Assembly (NCBI RefSeq): GCF_000026365.1
Contig: NC_012992.1
Coordinates: 1,116,001 to 1,180,000 of the forward strand
Length of the DNA: 64,000 bases
Direction: 5' to 3'
Source of the DNA: Zygosaccharomyces rouxii
Lineage: Eukaryota; Ascomycota; Saccharomycetes; Saccharomycetales; Saccharomycetaceae
The notes beneath the pieces are model-generated. The model saw nothing but the letters and a program-made list of their open reading frames with translations, ran no database searches and had not been told where the DNA came from. Positions 28,384 through 38,195 of this stretch are shown piece after piece. Made by a program: the position numbers and the translations under genes. The stretch's first letter is position 1, and every line of letters starts with the position of its first letter.

Positions 28384-30333
28384 ATGTCATCATGGAGACT
28401 AGTAGCATCTGTTAGAACTCTTCCTTCAAGTTTGAGACTCGAATTAGATGGTGCACAAGTGAATTCTTATGAAGAATTTGTACCGAATATCATCTCTGAA
28501 AGCAGGGCTAATAAGATTGGCCTAAGGCATCTCATCCACAATCCAGACAAATATTGCGTTCTGGAAAGATATGGTAATGGATTCTGGATACGTTATGATG
28601 TACTTCAAATGGATTTACAAGAGGTCGAAGATGAATTTACAGGCAATGAGCATTTGATCAATTGGGCGGCCATCAAAGAATGGAATCTTATGGGGTTTAA
28701 AGATCTGCTGCCGTTGTGGAAAGAGGATGTTATGTCACGGCCAGCCAGCCAGCAAGTTGTAGATCTTGAGATGAAGCCTCCCGGAGAGGATAAATCTCAT
28801 AATGAAGTCATAAAATTGGATCCCGCAACCTTTTTAGAGGCCAAATATTATGATTCCTTGTTCAATATTCATCTTCCACTGGCCTACTTTGTTAAATCAA
28901 CCTTAAGTCGGCTGAAGAATGCTTGTAATGTAACATTTGGTAAAGAAAATGCATATTTAACCATAATTTTGGGTATTCTCAAGAGAATTGATGAATTCGA
29001 CCAGAGACATGCAGATGGGGGATTAGTGATAAAAGATGTGGGGCCAATTGCAGCAGAGAAACGACAATCATGCCTAGAGAAATTTGGTGTGAGAGTAAGC
29101 GGAGATTTTAACGATGATAATAACGATCAGTCAAGTTCCATTAAAGAATTACCGGGAATTCTGAAGATTCGTGAAATTAAATTACAGATTATTATATTAT
29201 TGGAAACTATTGCACACCATCAACTGGATGCCAATTTTGAAAACTTCGAAAGTAGGTATAAATCCAAATTAAAGAAAAGATCATTAAATTTGACTAAGTT
29301 GAGAGCCCTACCGATGAAATCCAAATTGAATCGACGAAAACCAGCTGATAACCCAACGAAAACCACAGAGCAATTGGACTATTGCGAACAATTAGATCTG
29401 TATTTGGATAAAATCTGCATATTAGATATTCTTTTAGCGAGTGAACCAGCTGGACCTGAAGATGAAAATATCGATACCATACAAGAGCATAAGAAAAATC
29501 TTCTTAACAAGCACAAAGAGTCATCCTCCGCGGGCTTTATTAATTACGTTTTAGTGCCATATTTTGCCAAGAGGGTACCCAATGCAGTTAAATTTACCAT
29601 TCAAAAATTGAAAGGTCCTAGCTTGAAATCCAGGAAAACTTCAGAGAGAACCGTTCCTGAGAGAGGTTCTTCATCATTGGCTGATGCTAGACATGAATCC
29701 GTTTCAAGGCTAAGTTCTACTCCATCTTCACCACAACTAACTCCAGCGGTACCTTGGCATAGACATAGTTCAGCGAATCAAGAACTGTTGAGCACTAAAA
29801 CTGGTTCTAATGCTAGTGCTCTATTTGAGTCAGGTTCATCACTTTTGAAGAAGCCAGCATTTATATCAAGAACGAAATCTGATTTGACCATGAATTTAAT
29901 GAGAAAGAGACAGCTGTCTGTGACAGATTTGAGCTCTAATGACCGCAATATGACCGCCAATGATGAGAAGAACAACGGTGAAAGGGTAAGGCTGCTCACA
30001 CAAAGCCAAAAATCGTTTCGTAGGGTTGGGATACGTAAAGGTGAAAGAGAAGTTCCGGATCCTAAAGCTGGGAAAGAAGAAACTGAAGCGGTTCAAGTTA
30101 TGGGTACACCATTGGTTAAAGTGTCTGGAGGAACACCAAGTAAGAGGGCAAAATTACAAAACATTGTGGAGTCACCTGTGAATGCTGGGGCCTCTGCACA
30201 GCAATCAACAAACATTAAAAACTTACAAAGCTCACCAATCGTATATGGGACCCCACAGCAGAACTATGAACCAACGCAACCGAATGGGAATAAATCTAGG
30301 AAAAATATTAAAAGACGTTTGTTTGCACCTTAA
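28384..30333 (+). CDS. SLD3: SLD3, DNA replication initiation factor
   Basis: CDK substrate that, with Sld7 and Cdc45, loads onto origins and then binds Dpb11 when phosphorylated. The 649-residue product is close to S. cerevisiae Sld3 (668). The fungal Sld3 central domain (Cdc45-binding) would cover about 150-420, and the C-terminus is disordered with many TP/SP sites (for example MGTPLVK, GGTPSKRAK, VESPVN, SSPIVYGTP), the expected CDK target region. An in-frame TTG upstream is not needed; the ATG at 28384 begins MSSWRLVASV. Convergent with TAF6 as in YGL113W/YGL112C. Confidence 0.88.
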   Translation: MSSWRLVASVRTLPSSLRLELDGAQVNSYEEFVPNIISESRANKIGLRHLIHNPDKYCVLERYGNGFWIRYDVLQMDLQEVEDEFTGNEHLINWAAIKEWNLMGFKDLLPLWKEDVMSRPASQQVVDLEMKPPGEDKSHNEVIKLDPATFLEAKYYDSLFNIHLPLAYFVKSTLSRLKNACNVTFGKENAYLTIILGILKRIDEFDQRHADGGLVIKDVGPIAAEKRQSCLEKFGVRVSGDFNDDNNDQSSSIKELPGILKIREIKLQIIILLETIAHHQLDANFENFESRYKSKLKKRSLNLTKLRALPMKSKLNRRKPADNPTKTTEQLDYCEQLDLYLDKICILDILLASEPAGPEDENIDTIQEHKKNLLNKHKESSSAGFINYVLVPYFAKRVPNAVKFTIQKLKGPSLKSRKTSERTVPERGSSSLADARHESVSRLSSTPSSPQLTPAVPWHRHSSANQELLSTKTGSNASALFESGSSLLKKPAFISRTKSDLTMNLMRKRQLSVTDLSSNDRNMTANDEKNNGERVRLLTQSQKSFRRVGIRKGEREVPDPKAGKEETEAVQVMGTPLVKVSGGTPSKRAKLQNIVESPVNAGASAQQSTNIKNLQSSPIVYGTPQQNYEPTQPNGNKSRKNIKRRLFAP

Positions 30334-30437
30334 TATCAATGTCACGCATTTTTCATTTTGATAGAATATTACATGGGGGTTATTTCTTTTATACACTTTT
30401 CATTAATAATTTCCAATTTTTCTTTTACAGTTAATTA

Positions 30438-31964
30438 TTACTCACCAAAGAAGATTGCACTGATTAACTCCTTTGCATCGTCTCTTTTCAATATATGGCT
30501 TGCAACTGTTACACCGCATCTCTCAACCAATCTCTGTTTATCTTCGTCAGTTATAGCATCACCCTTACCTTCATAAACATCAGGAAGATCACCCTTTAGG
30601 ACCACAAGAGCCTTGATAACGGTATCTACCAAAAATTCCGTTTCGTCAGGTGTGAACTTAGTACTTCTGTTTTCATCAACATTATCTAGCGTCACGTTGT
30701 GTTCATTGAACACCAACCTGGACCAATTGTAAAGGTTCCCCAAGAAAAATCTGATAGACTCTGATTCTAATACTGAAACACCGCGTAGACAACCGTAGTA
30801 AGTACCGAATACACGGTTTGTGTCGAGGAAAGTCTTAAGTAGAGTTCTTATCACACGAGGTTTCAAAGACTTGTAAACTTGTGGGAATTTCTTGAGAACG
30901 TAATCTAGCAAAGAGGCAGCAAAATCCCGTAGAGCATTAGTCTTTTCTAAAAATTCACGAACATCTTCTGGTCTATCACTATCAGGCGAACCTCCTAATT
31001 TCTTTGCCAACAGTAGTGTTAAGATTGATGGCATCAAAGAATGGATGTATGGATCCAAAAAGATAGATTTATTACTCAATAACGAATAAATTATCTCTAA
31101 GATGGTGGTCAAAAGGTCTAGATCCGACAGATTATGAGTAATTTGTTCTGCGATAAATTGAATGAAATAGGGAACCAATTGGTGTAATCCACTGTCTGTC
31201 TTTAAAGATGTTAAACCCGCTGCTTTCATGTGTTGTGCATTAGGATCGTCTTGATCCTTTGAAGTCAAGGCCGCTATCACCTTATTAAAGTAAATTTGTA
31301 ATTCCATAGATAAAACGTGCTTAACCAAAGGTTTTACCTCGATGTTTTGATTTGGCTTAACAGAAGACATATGTTGAGCATCTTTCTCTTCTCCCAAAGA
31401 TATGGATGCCGCTGAAGATGTGGAAGATTGTAAACTGTTATCGTTCAATGCAGTTACAATAGCACCTCTAACGATAGGTGGTTGAGAAAGTCTAATGTCT
31501 TTCAAATTAGGGTTTTGAATGATGGCAGGTTGTACACCTTCGACCGCTAACCAATGGGTAGTAAAAGTTGGAACACGAGGTACTTGTGGCAATGGTTCAT
31601 TAATCAATTTATCAAAGTCCACTTCTTCATCATTTAGATAGTAAACAGATTGACCACCAACTGCTTGCACTTTGGTAAATGAAACGTCTTGTTCGAACGC
31701 AGATCCATCGTGATATCCGTAAAGAGGTTCCACGTTAAGTACTCTCAATGCCTTAGAGATATCGTCAGTAGTTAGAACATCTCTCTTAGAATGCCTCTTA
31801 AACTTAACAGCTTGTTCAATGATTTCAAGAATTCTGTACTCCACATCCATCGCCAGTGCCTTGAGCACATCGTCACTGATATTTTCGATTCCTAATGACT
31901 CTGCAACATCCTTGACAGTATCTTGAGGCGACCAGATGGTATACGACTGTTGCTGACTCGACAT
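30438..31964 (-). CDS. TAF6: TAF6, TFIID and SAGA subunit
   Basis: Histone-fold subunit shared by TFIID and SAGA, pairing with Taf9. The 508-residue product (S. cerevisiae 516) begins [20 protein letters not shown] and has an H4-like histone fold (about 8-75), followed by [11 protein letters not shown]-terminal HEAT-like domain covers about 210-480 ([20 protein letters not shown] is in it). Upstream in-frame codons start only from TTG, so the ATG at 31964 is used. It is divergent from DAD3 with a 164 bp gap. Confidence 0.95.
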   Translation of the reverse strand: MSSQQQSYTIWSPQDTVKDVAESLGIENISDDVLKALAMDVEYRILEIIEQAVKFKRHSKRDVLTTDDISKALRVLNVEPLYGYHDGSAFEQDVSFTKVQAVGGQSVYYLNDEEVDFDKLINEPLPQVPRVPTFTTHWLAVEGVQPAIIQNPNLKDIRLSQPPIVRGAIVTALNDNSLQSSTSSAASISLGEEKDAQHMSSVKPNQNIEVKPLVKHVLSMELQIYFNKVIAALTSKDQDDPNAQHMKAAGLTSLKTDSGLHQLVPYFIQFIAEQITHNLSDLDLLTTILEIIYSLLSNKSIFLDPYIHSLMPSILTLLLAKKLGGSPDSDRPEDVREFLEKTNALRDFAASLLDYVLKKFPQVYKSLKPRVIRTLLKTFLDTNRVFGTYYGCLRGVSVLESESIRFFLGNLYNWSRLVFNEHNVTLDNVDENRSTKFTPDETEFLVDTVIKALVVLKGDLPDVYEGKGDAITDEDKQRLVERCGVTVASHILKRDDAKELISAIFFGE

Positions 31965-32128
31965 AGATGTCACTAGTAGTCTCAAAACCTTCCCCTTTAC
32001 TCCCTTTTCTCTTTAACAAGAGTCTTTGAAACTTTGGTATCATGTACAAATTTTCAATAAGACAATAACAAAGCACTACATAATGAACAACTAGAGGTGA
32101 TACAAGGTGAAAAAAGCTGGTGTCTGGG

Positions 32129-32383
32129 ATGCAAGAGGAGTTGACGCCATTGCAACAGAATGTTCTAGACCGTTATAAGAGGTTAGCGCGGGCGTTACAC
32201 TCTTTAGATGAGACTTTCAAGCAGTTTAATGCGTCCAACGGTGACAACGTTACTGCTGAAAGTGTTCTTGGCCAAATTAGAGAGATTGAAGTCAAGATTG
32301 GTCTTGTGGGAACCCTTCTGAAGGGTAGTGTGTATTCTCTGGTGCTTCAGAGGAAACAAGAGGAGGAGGCCAAACGTTTATAA
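32129..32383 (+). CDS. DAD3: DAD3, DASH/Dam1 kinetochore complex subunit
   Basis: Small subunit of the Dam1 (DASH) ring that couples kinetochores to microtubule ends. The 84-residue product (S. cerevisiae 94) has the family signature [21 protein letters not shown] at its N-terminus and a second helix [18 protein letters not shown]. The frame is open three codons upstream through GTG; the ATG at 32129 is the first proper start. It lies between TAF6 and ARC40, corresponding to YBR233W-A beside YBR234C. Confidence 0.93.
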   Translation: MQEELTPLQQNVLDRYKRLARALHSLDETFKQFNASNGDNVTAESVLGQIREIEVKIGLVGTLLKGSVYSLVLQRKQEEEAKRL

Positions 32384-32437
32384 TGTAGTATGGAAGATGT
32401 AATCATAACTAGGCAAAAAATACTATAACTACATTCA

Positions 32438-33568
32438 TTACACGGCATAAATGACAATCTTACCGTCCAATCCACAAGAGGAGACCTGAGAGACATTACC
32501 GGCTGACTCTGCATAAGGTCTGAATTGAACGATAGTGTTTTCATGAGCGCTCTCTTGCTCATCGGCAGTAACTTTACCCTTCAGATCTAATTCTTTGAAC
32601 TTTCTCAAGGCAGATATACCTGAGAATGCGTTCTCTTCCTCTTCTTGACCATCTGCAGGAGTGGATTGAGGTGTGTTACCGCCCTTGTTTGGTTTATCCA
32701 AATCCTTCAAGAATCTAACACTTTGGAAATCGGCAGCAAACATGACTGGATGGCAGGAATACCCACCACAGATGATTTGAGCGTCGTTGACCCACAGTAA
32801 GGCTTGGAAAGGCAACCCATCAGGAGAATTGACAGAGATGATATTTCCTTGAGAATCAGCAATATTCAAAGTACCATCATGGGCAACGAATGCAACCCTT
32901 TCTTGGTTACTACGCCATTGCAAGTCGTGCACGTAAGAACCTTGGTAAAATTCCCTAATCACGGATCCAAATGGAAATTTATCACCCCATGGAGAACCAG
33001 CAACGACTTCCTTGGAATCCAACCCTTTGATGAAACCAGAGAAAACTCTCATGTAACCATCAGTAGAACCCGAGGCAAGTAATACACCATTTTCATGCCA
33101 TGACAAACAGGTAACAGTTGATTTGATGGGTTTCTTGATGTGCTTGGAGACCCACCAGTTGTTTTCCTGTTCGTAGTAACAAACAGCAATGATACGTGCA
33201 CTGGAACCCACGGCAAATTTGTAACCGCTAGGAGCCCAAGAAACACTGGTAGCAGCTCTGTTGATACGCAATAGAACCAATGTAGGCTTGTATGAACCAT
33301 TACTCATGGGCTCCCAAACGTAAGCATTTCTGTCCTGAGAACAGGTAACGATACGTCCGTGGATGGAAATGTCAACAGCGGTAACCAGTTTGTCATGATC
33401 AGCCAATGTAGCAATCAATTGGGGCTGGGGATGCAATCTGTAGACCAAACAGTTCTTGTCACAGGAGATGGCCAAGACAGATCTGTCTGCAGAGTAACAA
33501 TGCGAGTAAATTGGGGCTTTTACAAGCTTTAAGACGGAAGCAACCGATTTATCTTGTGAAAATGACAT
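32438..33568 (-). CDS. ARC40: ARC40, Arp2/3 complex WD40 subunit
   Basis: ARPC1-type subunit of the Arp2/3 complex that nucleates branched actin at endocytic patches. The 376-residue product (S. cerevisiae 384) is a WD40 propeller with clear repeats: HDKLVTAVDISIHGRIVTCSQDRNAYVWE and CLSWHENGVLLASGSTDGYMRVFS. An acidic/Ser insertion before the last repeat (about 285-340) is typical of ARPC1. The ATG is at 33568. It is divergent from NSA1. Confidence 0.95.
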   Translation of the reverse strand: MSFSQDKSVASVLKLVKAPIYSHCYSADRSVLAISCDKNCLVYRLHPQPQLIATLADHDKLVTAVDISIHGRIVTCSQDRNAYVWEPMSNGSYKPTLVLLRINRAATSVSWAPSGYKFAVGSSARIIAVCYYEQENNWWVSKHIKKPIKSTVTCLSWHENGVLLASGSTDGYMRVFSGFIKGLDSKEVVAGSPWGDKFPFGSVIREFYQGSYVHDLQWRSNQERVAFVAHDGTLNIADSQGNIISVNSPDGLPFQALLWVNDAQIICGGYSCHPVMFAADFQSVRFLKDLDKPNKGGNTPQSTPADGQEEEENAFSGISALRKFKELDLKGKVTADEQESAHENTIVQFRPYAESAGNVSQVSSCGLDGKIVIYAV

Positions 33569-33719
33569 TAGGAGACTCTCGACTAATGTGTAAGGTGGTA
33601 ATTAGAGTAAAAATTAGATTTTGTATCTTGTACTTTTGTTGTAATTGTTAGTTCCCCTTTCTATGTTGAAATTTCAATCTTAATTGAAGATTTCAATCAA
33701 GACAGGAAGACCCGAACAA

Positions 33720-33742
33720 TTGAAAATTTTCCTGCTCATCGC
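33720..33742. promoter_or_regulatory. RRPE-PAC pair upstream of NSA1
   Basis: TGAAAATTTTCC at 33721-33732 is followed immediately by a perfect PAC GCTCATCGC at 33734-33742, about 80 bp before the NSA1 ATG. This is the textbook spacing and order for a ribosome-biogenesis promoter. Confidence 0.8.
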
Positions 33743-33821
33743 ATAATTAACATCTTAAGATTAAAGATATGTGGTATACAGAATTCCATTGAGAGCTCGC
33801 CGATAAGTTGTTTGAATTCTA

Positions 33822-35066
33822 ATGCGTTTGTTGATTAGTTGTGTTGACGGAGGCTCTTTGAAAGAAGCTGTGTGTGGTGTAGGAACCGATAGTTCTGTAC
33901 AAAATGCATTGCAACCTCTGAAATTGGAATCTATCAATTCTGAAGGGACTGGTAACTGCGTGGAGATTATTCATAATCTAGGTGACAAATTTCTACTTGC
34001 TAGACGTAATGGGAACGTTGAGTTAGTTCATTTTGAGGAAGAATATGAGTTGAAAGATAAAATTAGTGATTTGTTGGACGATTCGAGATTGGAACCGTTT
34101 TATGCCAAGTCTAAGAGCAGAGTCAAGCTTAGAGATGCGTTTATTATGTTGCAACCGTTGAGAAATGGACATTTTCTTGTTGTGACCAAATCTGGGTTAG
34201 TTCACATTTTGAAATTAAACCAAGATGACGATAAAATTGTTAAATTAAAGACATGGGAAGTAAAGGCACCTTTGGATTTTGCTCAGTTGTGTGACAACTG
34301 GGAAGATCAAAAGAGTGGTAATTACGTATTTGGGTATGGTGGTGAAGAGAATCAGATTAAGCTAGTAGAGATTGATGCAGATTTTACCAATTTGAAGCAG
34401 ATTTGGGAAGCTAAAAATGTGAAGAATGATAAATTAGATATGAGAGTGCCCGTATGGCCAACTGCAATGAAATTTTTACAGCCTCTCAAATCAGATAACG
34501 TTGATAAAGCAAGCTTAAATCTCCAATTCGTGGTTATTACTCATTGGTCTCATTTAGCACACTATAGCACCCAGCGTGGTAGAAGACCGATGGTTTATAA
34601 GCAGCTGTTTGACAACAGGGAACCTTTGGAAAAATTAGAAATCAACGACGAATCCACTACAAGTTTGGGTAACATTCCCACTGATAAATTTCAAAATTTT
34701 GCCCTGATGACCACTGATACGAAGAAAAATGTATATAAATACGATGTTAGTGGACGTTTATTGGCAAAATTGGGAAATGGTGATATCTCTGGTGCTGTAT
34801 CATTTGTGAAAAAGGTGGAGCCTGGCTATATTTTGCAAGGAGGTCTAGATAGATACGCCAGAGTCTTTGATGCATCTACCGGTGAAAGACTGGTGAAAAT
34901 TTACGCTGGTGGTAGTATCAACTGCATGGTCGTTCTCGACTCTGATAGATTGGACCCCGTTCAGAGGGAAAGAAAGGAAGCTAAGAGGAAACCGGTAGAT
35001 GATGCGGAAGATGCTGAGAAACTATGGAAACAATTAGGCAAAAATCCTAAAAAAGCGAAGAAATGA
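33822..35066 (+). CDS. NSA1: NSA1, pre-60S WD40 assembly factor
   Basis: WD-repeat component of early nucleolar pre-60S particles (partner of Rpf1, Mak16 and Rrp1). The 414-residue product is somewhat shorter than S. cerevisiae Nsa1 (about 463). It opens MRLLISCVDGGSLKEAVCG and contains degenerate propeller repeats such as LQGGLDRYARVFDASTGERL. It ends in a Lys-rich tail (KKAKK) suited to nucleolar targeting. It lies next to CUE3 (YGL111W/YGL110C) and carries PAC and RRPE elements. Confidence 0.92.
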   Translation: MRLLISCVDGGSLKEAVCGVGTDSSVQNALQPLKLESINSEGTGNCVEIIHNLGDKFLLARRNGNVELVHFEEEYELKDKISDLLDDSRLEPFYAKSKSRVKLRDAFIMLQPLRNGHFLVVTKSGLVHILKLNQDDDKIVKLKTWEVKAPLDFAQLCDNWEDQKSGNYVFGYGGEENQIKLVEIDADFTNLKQIWEAKNVKNDKLDMRVPVWPTAMKFLQPLKSDNVDKASLNLQFVVITHWSHLAHYSTQRGRRPMVYKQLFDNREPLEKLEINDESTTSLGNIPTDKFQNFALMTTDTKKNVYKYDVSGRLLAKLGNGDISGAVSFVKKVEPGYILQGGLDRYARVFDASTGERLVKIYAGGSINCMVVLDSDRLDPVQRERKEAKRKPVDDAEDAEKLWKQLGKNPKKAKK

Positions 35067-35087
35067 TGGACACTCTCATTTTCATTC

Positions 35088-35112
35088 ATATATATATATA
35101 TATATATATATC
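35088..35112. repeat. TA dinucleotide run between NSA1 and CUE3
   Basis: TA repeat in the 56-base gap between convergent stop codons, probably working as a bidirectional 3'-end element. Confidence 0.75.
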
Positions 35113-35122
35113 TGTACAATAT

Positions 35123-36928
35123 TTAAGGCCCACCTGCTTGCTGTAATTTCTTATCGTGACCACGCTTCCGGTTGTGATTGGCCTTGGCAGCTTTTTTCTT
35201 TTCATCTCTGGCCCTTTGTACACTGGGGTTTGTATTCTTGGTATTTTTAGTGCTTGGCGATGGGGATGCTTTGTTTCTTGGGGTACTAGATCTACTTCCA
35301 CCTTCACTTTCGTTATCTTTATTCTTGACGTATGAAGTCTTTCCTGTCTTAACATTACCGCTAAACATGAATTTTTCTTCAAGAATTCTGGCACGTTGAG
35401 GGGATCTTTCCAAAATACGTGCCCAACCTTCAATCTGTTCATCTGCCCAATTAGTTTCCTTCCGCATTTCTTTTCTCACTTTAGTGCCCCTCTTAGATCT
35501 TTCAAATAGCGTTTTATCTTGTTTCAAAAGGCCCCATAGATATCCCTGGATCTTATCAAACTGAGATATACCATTTGCCTCACCACTTTCATCACCATCT
35601 GCCACATCTGGTCTATCAGAGGTATGAATTGCTTCGGCATCATCGTAAGTGTCGTCTCTTTCATCTTCATCTCTTTCATACATCAATTTCAATGCCCAGG
35701 ACATGGTCTTATTCTTCAACTCATCAGGAACGTGCTTGATATGTTTATCAGATGGCTTTTTCATTGGTTTCATTACAATATTATCGATATTCCTGTCAAC
35801 ATGACCGTTTTGTTGTGACTTATTGTGTTCTTCCTCTCTCTCTTCTGCTGAAATGCTTTCCGCAATGCTTGGATTCTCGAATAGGGCATTAATTGCCAAT
35901 TCCACGTTACCATCGTATCTTTTCAATAGCTGAGATCGTTGAAATGCGGTCAAATGTGGGAAAATTTCTCCTAGTTGAGCAATATCCTCTTCTTTGATCT
36001 CTACTGAGAGTACATTTTCCTCTGGCTCTGCTTCTGGAGTTGGTATATTGAAACTTAGAAAGGGAAGTCTTTGTCTTAATCCACCTATTCTTTCACTGAA
36101 TTTTTCATCCACAAGCAAACTACCTAGAAGCGGATATAATGCTAGTGTGTCCAAATTACTTATTCCCATTTCACTCGTGACAGATACTATTGCATTGACT
36201 GAGGCTGATAAAAGTGATACAATGACCAGTTGTTTAGCAATATTACTATGTTTACCTTTCCCTTTAGCCCACCAAAGCTCTAAAGTTTCGAGCCAAGTCG
36301 TTGTGGGGAACTGATCTGCAAATTTATTTGGTTTTAAAGATCGAGCGCTTAATAGACTTTCAAAAGAGCTTAAATCGACCCTAGTAAATTTCCCATTTTC
36401 CACTAGTTGTTTGATCCTCTGTTGTATTTGCGGTATTCTGTTTAGTTGTGCCTTTTGGGTATTAATCTGGGGAGTTAGTGATCCATCGATCAAGCCTCTA
36501 ACAGAATCAGGATTTTCCTTAACATATATTTTTACTAAATCCCAAAGATGCTCACCAAAGATCTGCAAATGCAGTAATCCACATTTCTTAATTAGAGAAA
36601 ATATCCAGGCCCGTAGCAATTCTAGTTGCTTGGAGACATCATGGTTCATACCAAGGGAAAGCACTTTACCCTCTTCTTCTGCTATTTCGTGCAAGTAACT
36701 TCTAACAAAAATGCACAAGTTGTCATAAGTAGATTCATCTATCTTTTCCACATTATTGTCACAGTTTAAAAACTCGAAGTATATCACATACGTCTCAAGC
36801 AGGTGTGCCCATACCACTGGATCCTTTTCAATCAAAAGAGCCCTCAAATTAAAAGGAGGAAATCTAACAATTGGTAATGAGATTAGAGGAGAATCTCCGT
36901 CCACTTCAACAACACGTTTATTCAGCAT
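35123..36928 (-). CDS. CUE3: CUE3 (Rqt3), ubiquitin-binding subunit of the ribosome quality-control trigger complex
   Basis: With Slh1 and Rqt4 it splits collided, ubiquitylated ribosomes. The 601-residue product (S. cerevisiae 624) has a helical N-terminal half and a CUE domain near 315-355 (LGEIFPHLTAFQRSQLLKRYDGNVELAINALFE: the FP and LL motifs are both kept). The C-terminus is disordered and Lys/Arg-rich (KKKAAKANHNRKRG). The frame extends four codons upstream from a TTG; the ATG at 36928 is the start. Last gene of the YGL block. Confidence 0.92.
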   Translation of the reverse strand: MLNKRVVEVDGDSPLISLPIVRFPPFNLRALLIEKDPVVWAHLLETYVIYFEFLNCDNNVEKIDESTYDNLCIFVRSYLHEIAEEEGKVLSLGMNHDVSKQLELLRAWIFSLIKKCGLLHLQIFGEHLWDLVKIYVKENPDSVRGLIDGSLTPQINTQKAQLNRIPQIQQRIKQLVENGKFTRVDLSSFESLLSARSLKPNKFADQFPTTTWLETLELWWAKGKGKHSNIAKQLVIVSLLSASVNAIVSVTSEMGISNLDTLALYPLLGSLLVDEKFSERIGGLRQRLPFLSFNIPTPEAEPEENVLSVEIKEEDIAQLGEIFPHLTAFQRSQLLKRYDGNVELAINALFENPSIAESISAEEREEEHNKSQQNGHVDRNIDNIVMKPMKKPSDKHIKHVPDELKNKTMSWALKLMYERDEDERDDTYDDAEAIHTSDRPDVADGDESGEANGISQFDKIQGYLWGLLKQDKTLFERSKRGTKVRKEMRKETNWADEQIEGWARILERSPQRARILEEKFMFSGNVKTGKTSYVKNKDNESEGGSRSSTPRNKASPSPSTKNTKNTNPSVQRARDEKKKAAKANHNRKRGHDKKLQQAGGP

Positions 36929-37527
36929 AAAGACCTGCAAAATCCTGTTCTGTTGTTTTGAATACTTGTATTATTTGATTTATTCATTGTTTCTATATAG
37001 AACGATAACTCTGAAAAAAATCAATGAGCAGCTCTTAAACAATAAACAAAAATGCTTAAAGTAACAAAGATAAGAATGAAAGTCGATAGTAAAGCTTTAG
37101 AGTACTGAATTAGGGACACCTTGGCTTGCAGACTAACACAGTATCTGGCATTACCGTTCACGGTTGCAGCAGCAGGAGGGAACCTTTAAAGGGCGTTTGA
37201 GGGACAGAAATTCCTACGTGACTTTTGTGGTAATGACAAGTGTGGTATCGAAGTACTACGTTGCTGATCTAACTACGAGATGGAACACACGTTGTTAGTC
37301 CCAACGCTGAAGGGAGTCATTAATCCAGGAAAATAAACTAACAAACCTCTGAGCGCTGATATTGTGGTTGCTTATTGGTCTGAGTACATGTCAATTGAGT
37401 AGACTCATGAGCAGAGTGTCTTCTGCTGTAGAAAATGCTCTAGGATGCAGGTTTTATCGTATTATTCTTTCTAATTTTCTATGCTTATAGATGACATAAA
37501 TCACTTGTGCGATTAACAGTTTAATAA
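36929..37527. other. Intergenic stretch left of tRNA-Tyr
   Basis: About 600 bases after the CUE3 start. No coding frame, and no LTR termini that I can recognise. It marks the join between the YGL/YBR block and the YMR/YML block. Confidence 0.4.
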
Positions 37528-37613
37528 CTCTCGGTGGCCAAGTTGGTTTAAGGCGCCAGACTGTAATGTGAAAAGTTATCTGGATATCGGGTGTTCGAAT
37601 CACCCCCGGGAGA
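37528..37613 (+). tRNA. tRNA-Tyr (anticodon GTA) with an 11-base intron
   Basis: Starts CTCTCGGTGGCCAAG and ends GTTCGAATCACCCCCGGGAGA: acceptor stem CTCTCGG/CCGGGAG with discriminator A, and a T-arm with GTTCGAATC. The anticodon arm is CCAGA-CTGTAAA-TCTGG, interrupted after A37 by an 11-base intron (S. cerevisiae tRNA-Tyr introns are 14). Mature length is 75. Confidence 0.97.
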
Positions 37614-37617
37614 TTTA

Positions 37618-37625
37618 TTTTTTTT
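37618..37625 (+). terminator. RNA polymerase III terminator of tRNA-Tyr
   Basis: Run of eight T residues starting five bases after the tRNA 3' end. Confidence 0.85.
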
Positions 37626-38195
37626 ATTTGTGGGCGATGCTGGTAATAATAGTGAAAAAATAACATTCTACTGTTTGACAGTAATGTAGTTTACTCATTC
37701 AATGTTAAATTTTTGTGACATTGGCAAGTGTTTGCTTCTTTTGAATATGTGATTCAGAGTGGTTTAAGCGTTTTACGTTGGCACCATATATACTTAATTG
37801 GACTCTCGAATTAGCATGAGTATTTAATAAACTTTATAATGAATGAAGCTTGATCTTATGTTAAGTTTAATCCTTTGAATTTTAAGGCATTATCAGTTAT
37901 ACTTAATTTTGAAATTAAAATATATTATTTTATTATAGTATTTCTGTATTGGAAATAAACTCTAAATTTATTCGAATCGTTACAGTCAGCTCTACGTTAC
38001 CAAAACTCCCACCAATAAATTTTATATATTTAAAGATACCAATTCCAAAGACTGTTGAACACAGAAGAATTCTTTTTTAATTACTCTCTGTATTAATATA
38101 GGCGTCTGTCATCTAGTTATTCATTAGCGACTTCACGACATTTAAGGTAAGATACAAGCCAAAAAGAAAGTTTAATTCTTAATACAACCAAGATA
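37626..38195. other. AT-rich intergenic region upstream of YKU70
   Basis: About 570 bases, very AT-rich around 37840-38060, with near-matches to the ARS consensus core (for example TTTTATATATTT near 38017). It could hold a replication origin, but this is weak evidence. No gene seen. Confidence 0.35.

Noticed and set aside
36929..37527. LTR or transposon remnant beside tRNA-Tyr
   Set aside because: I looked for TG...CA termini and target duplications and could not define any.
37454..37666. 70-residue frame on the minus strand
   Set aside because: It runs through the tRNA-Tyr gene.
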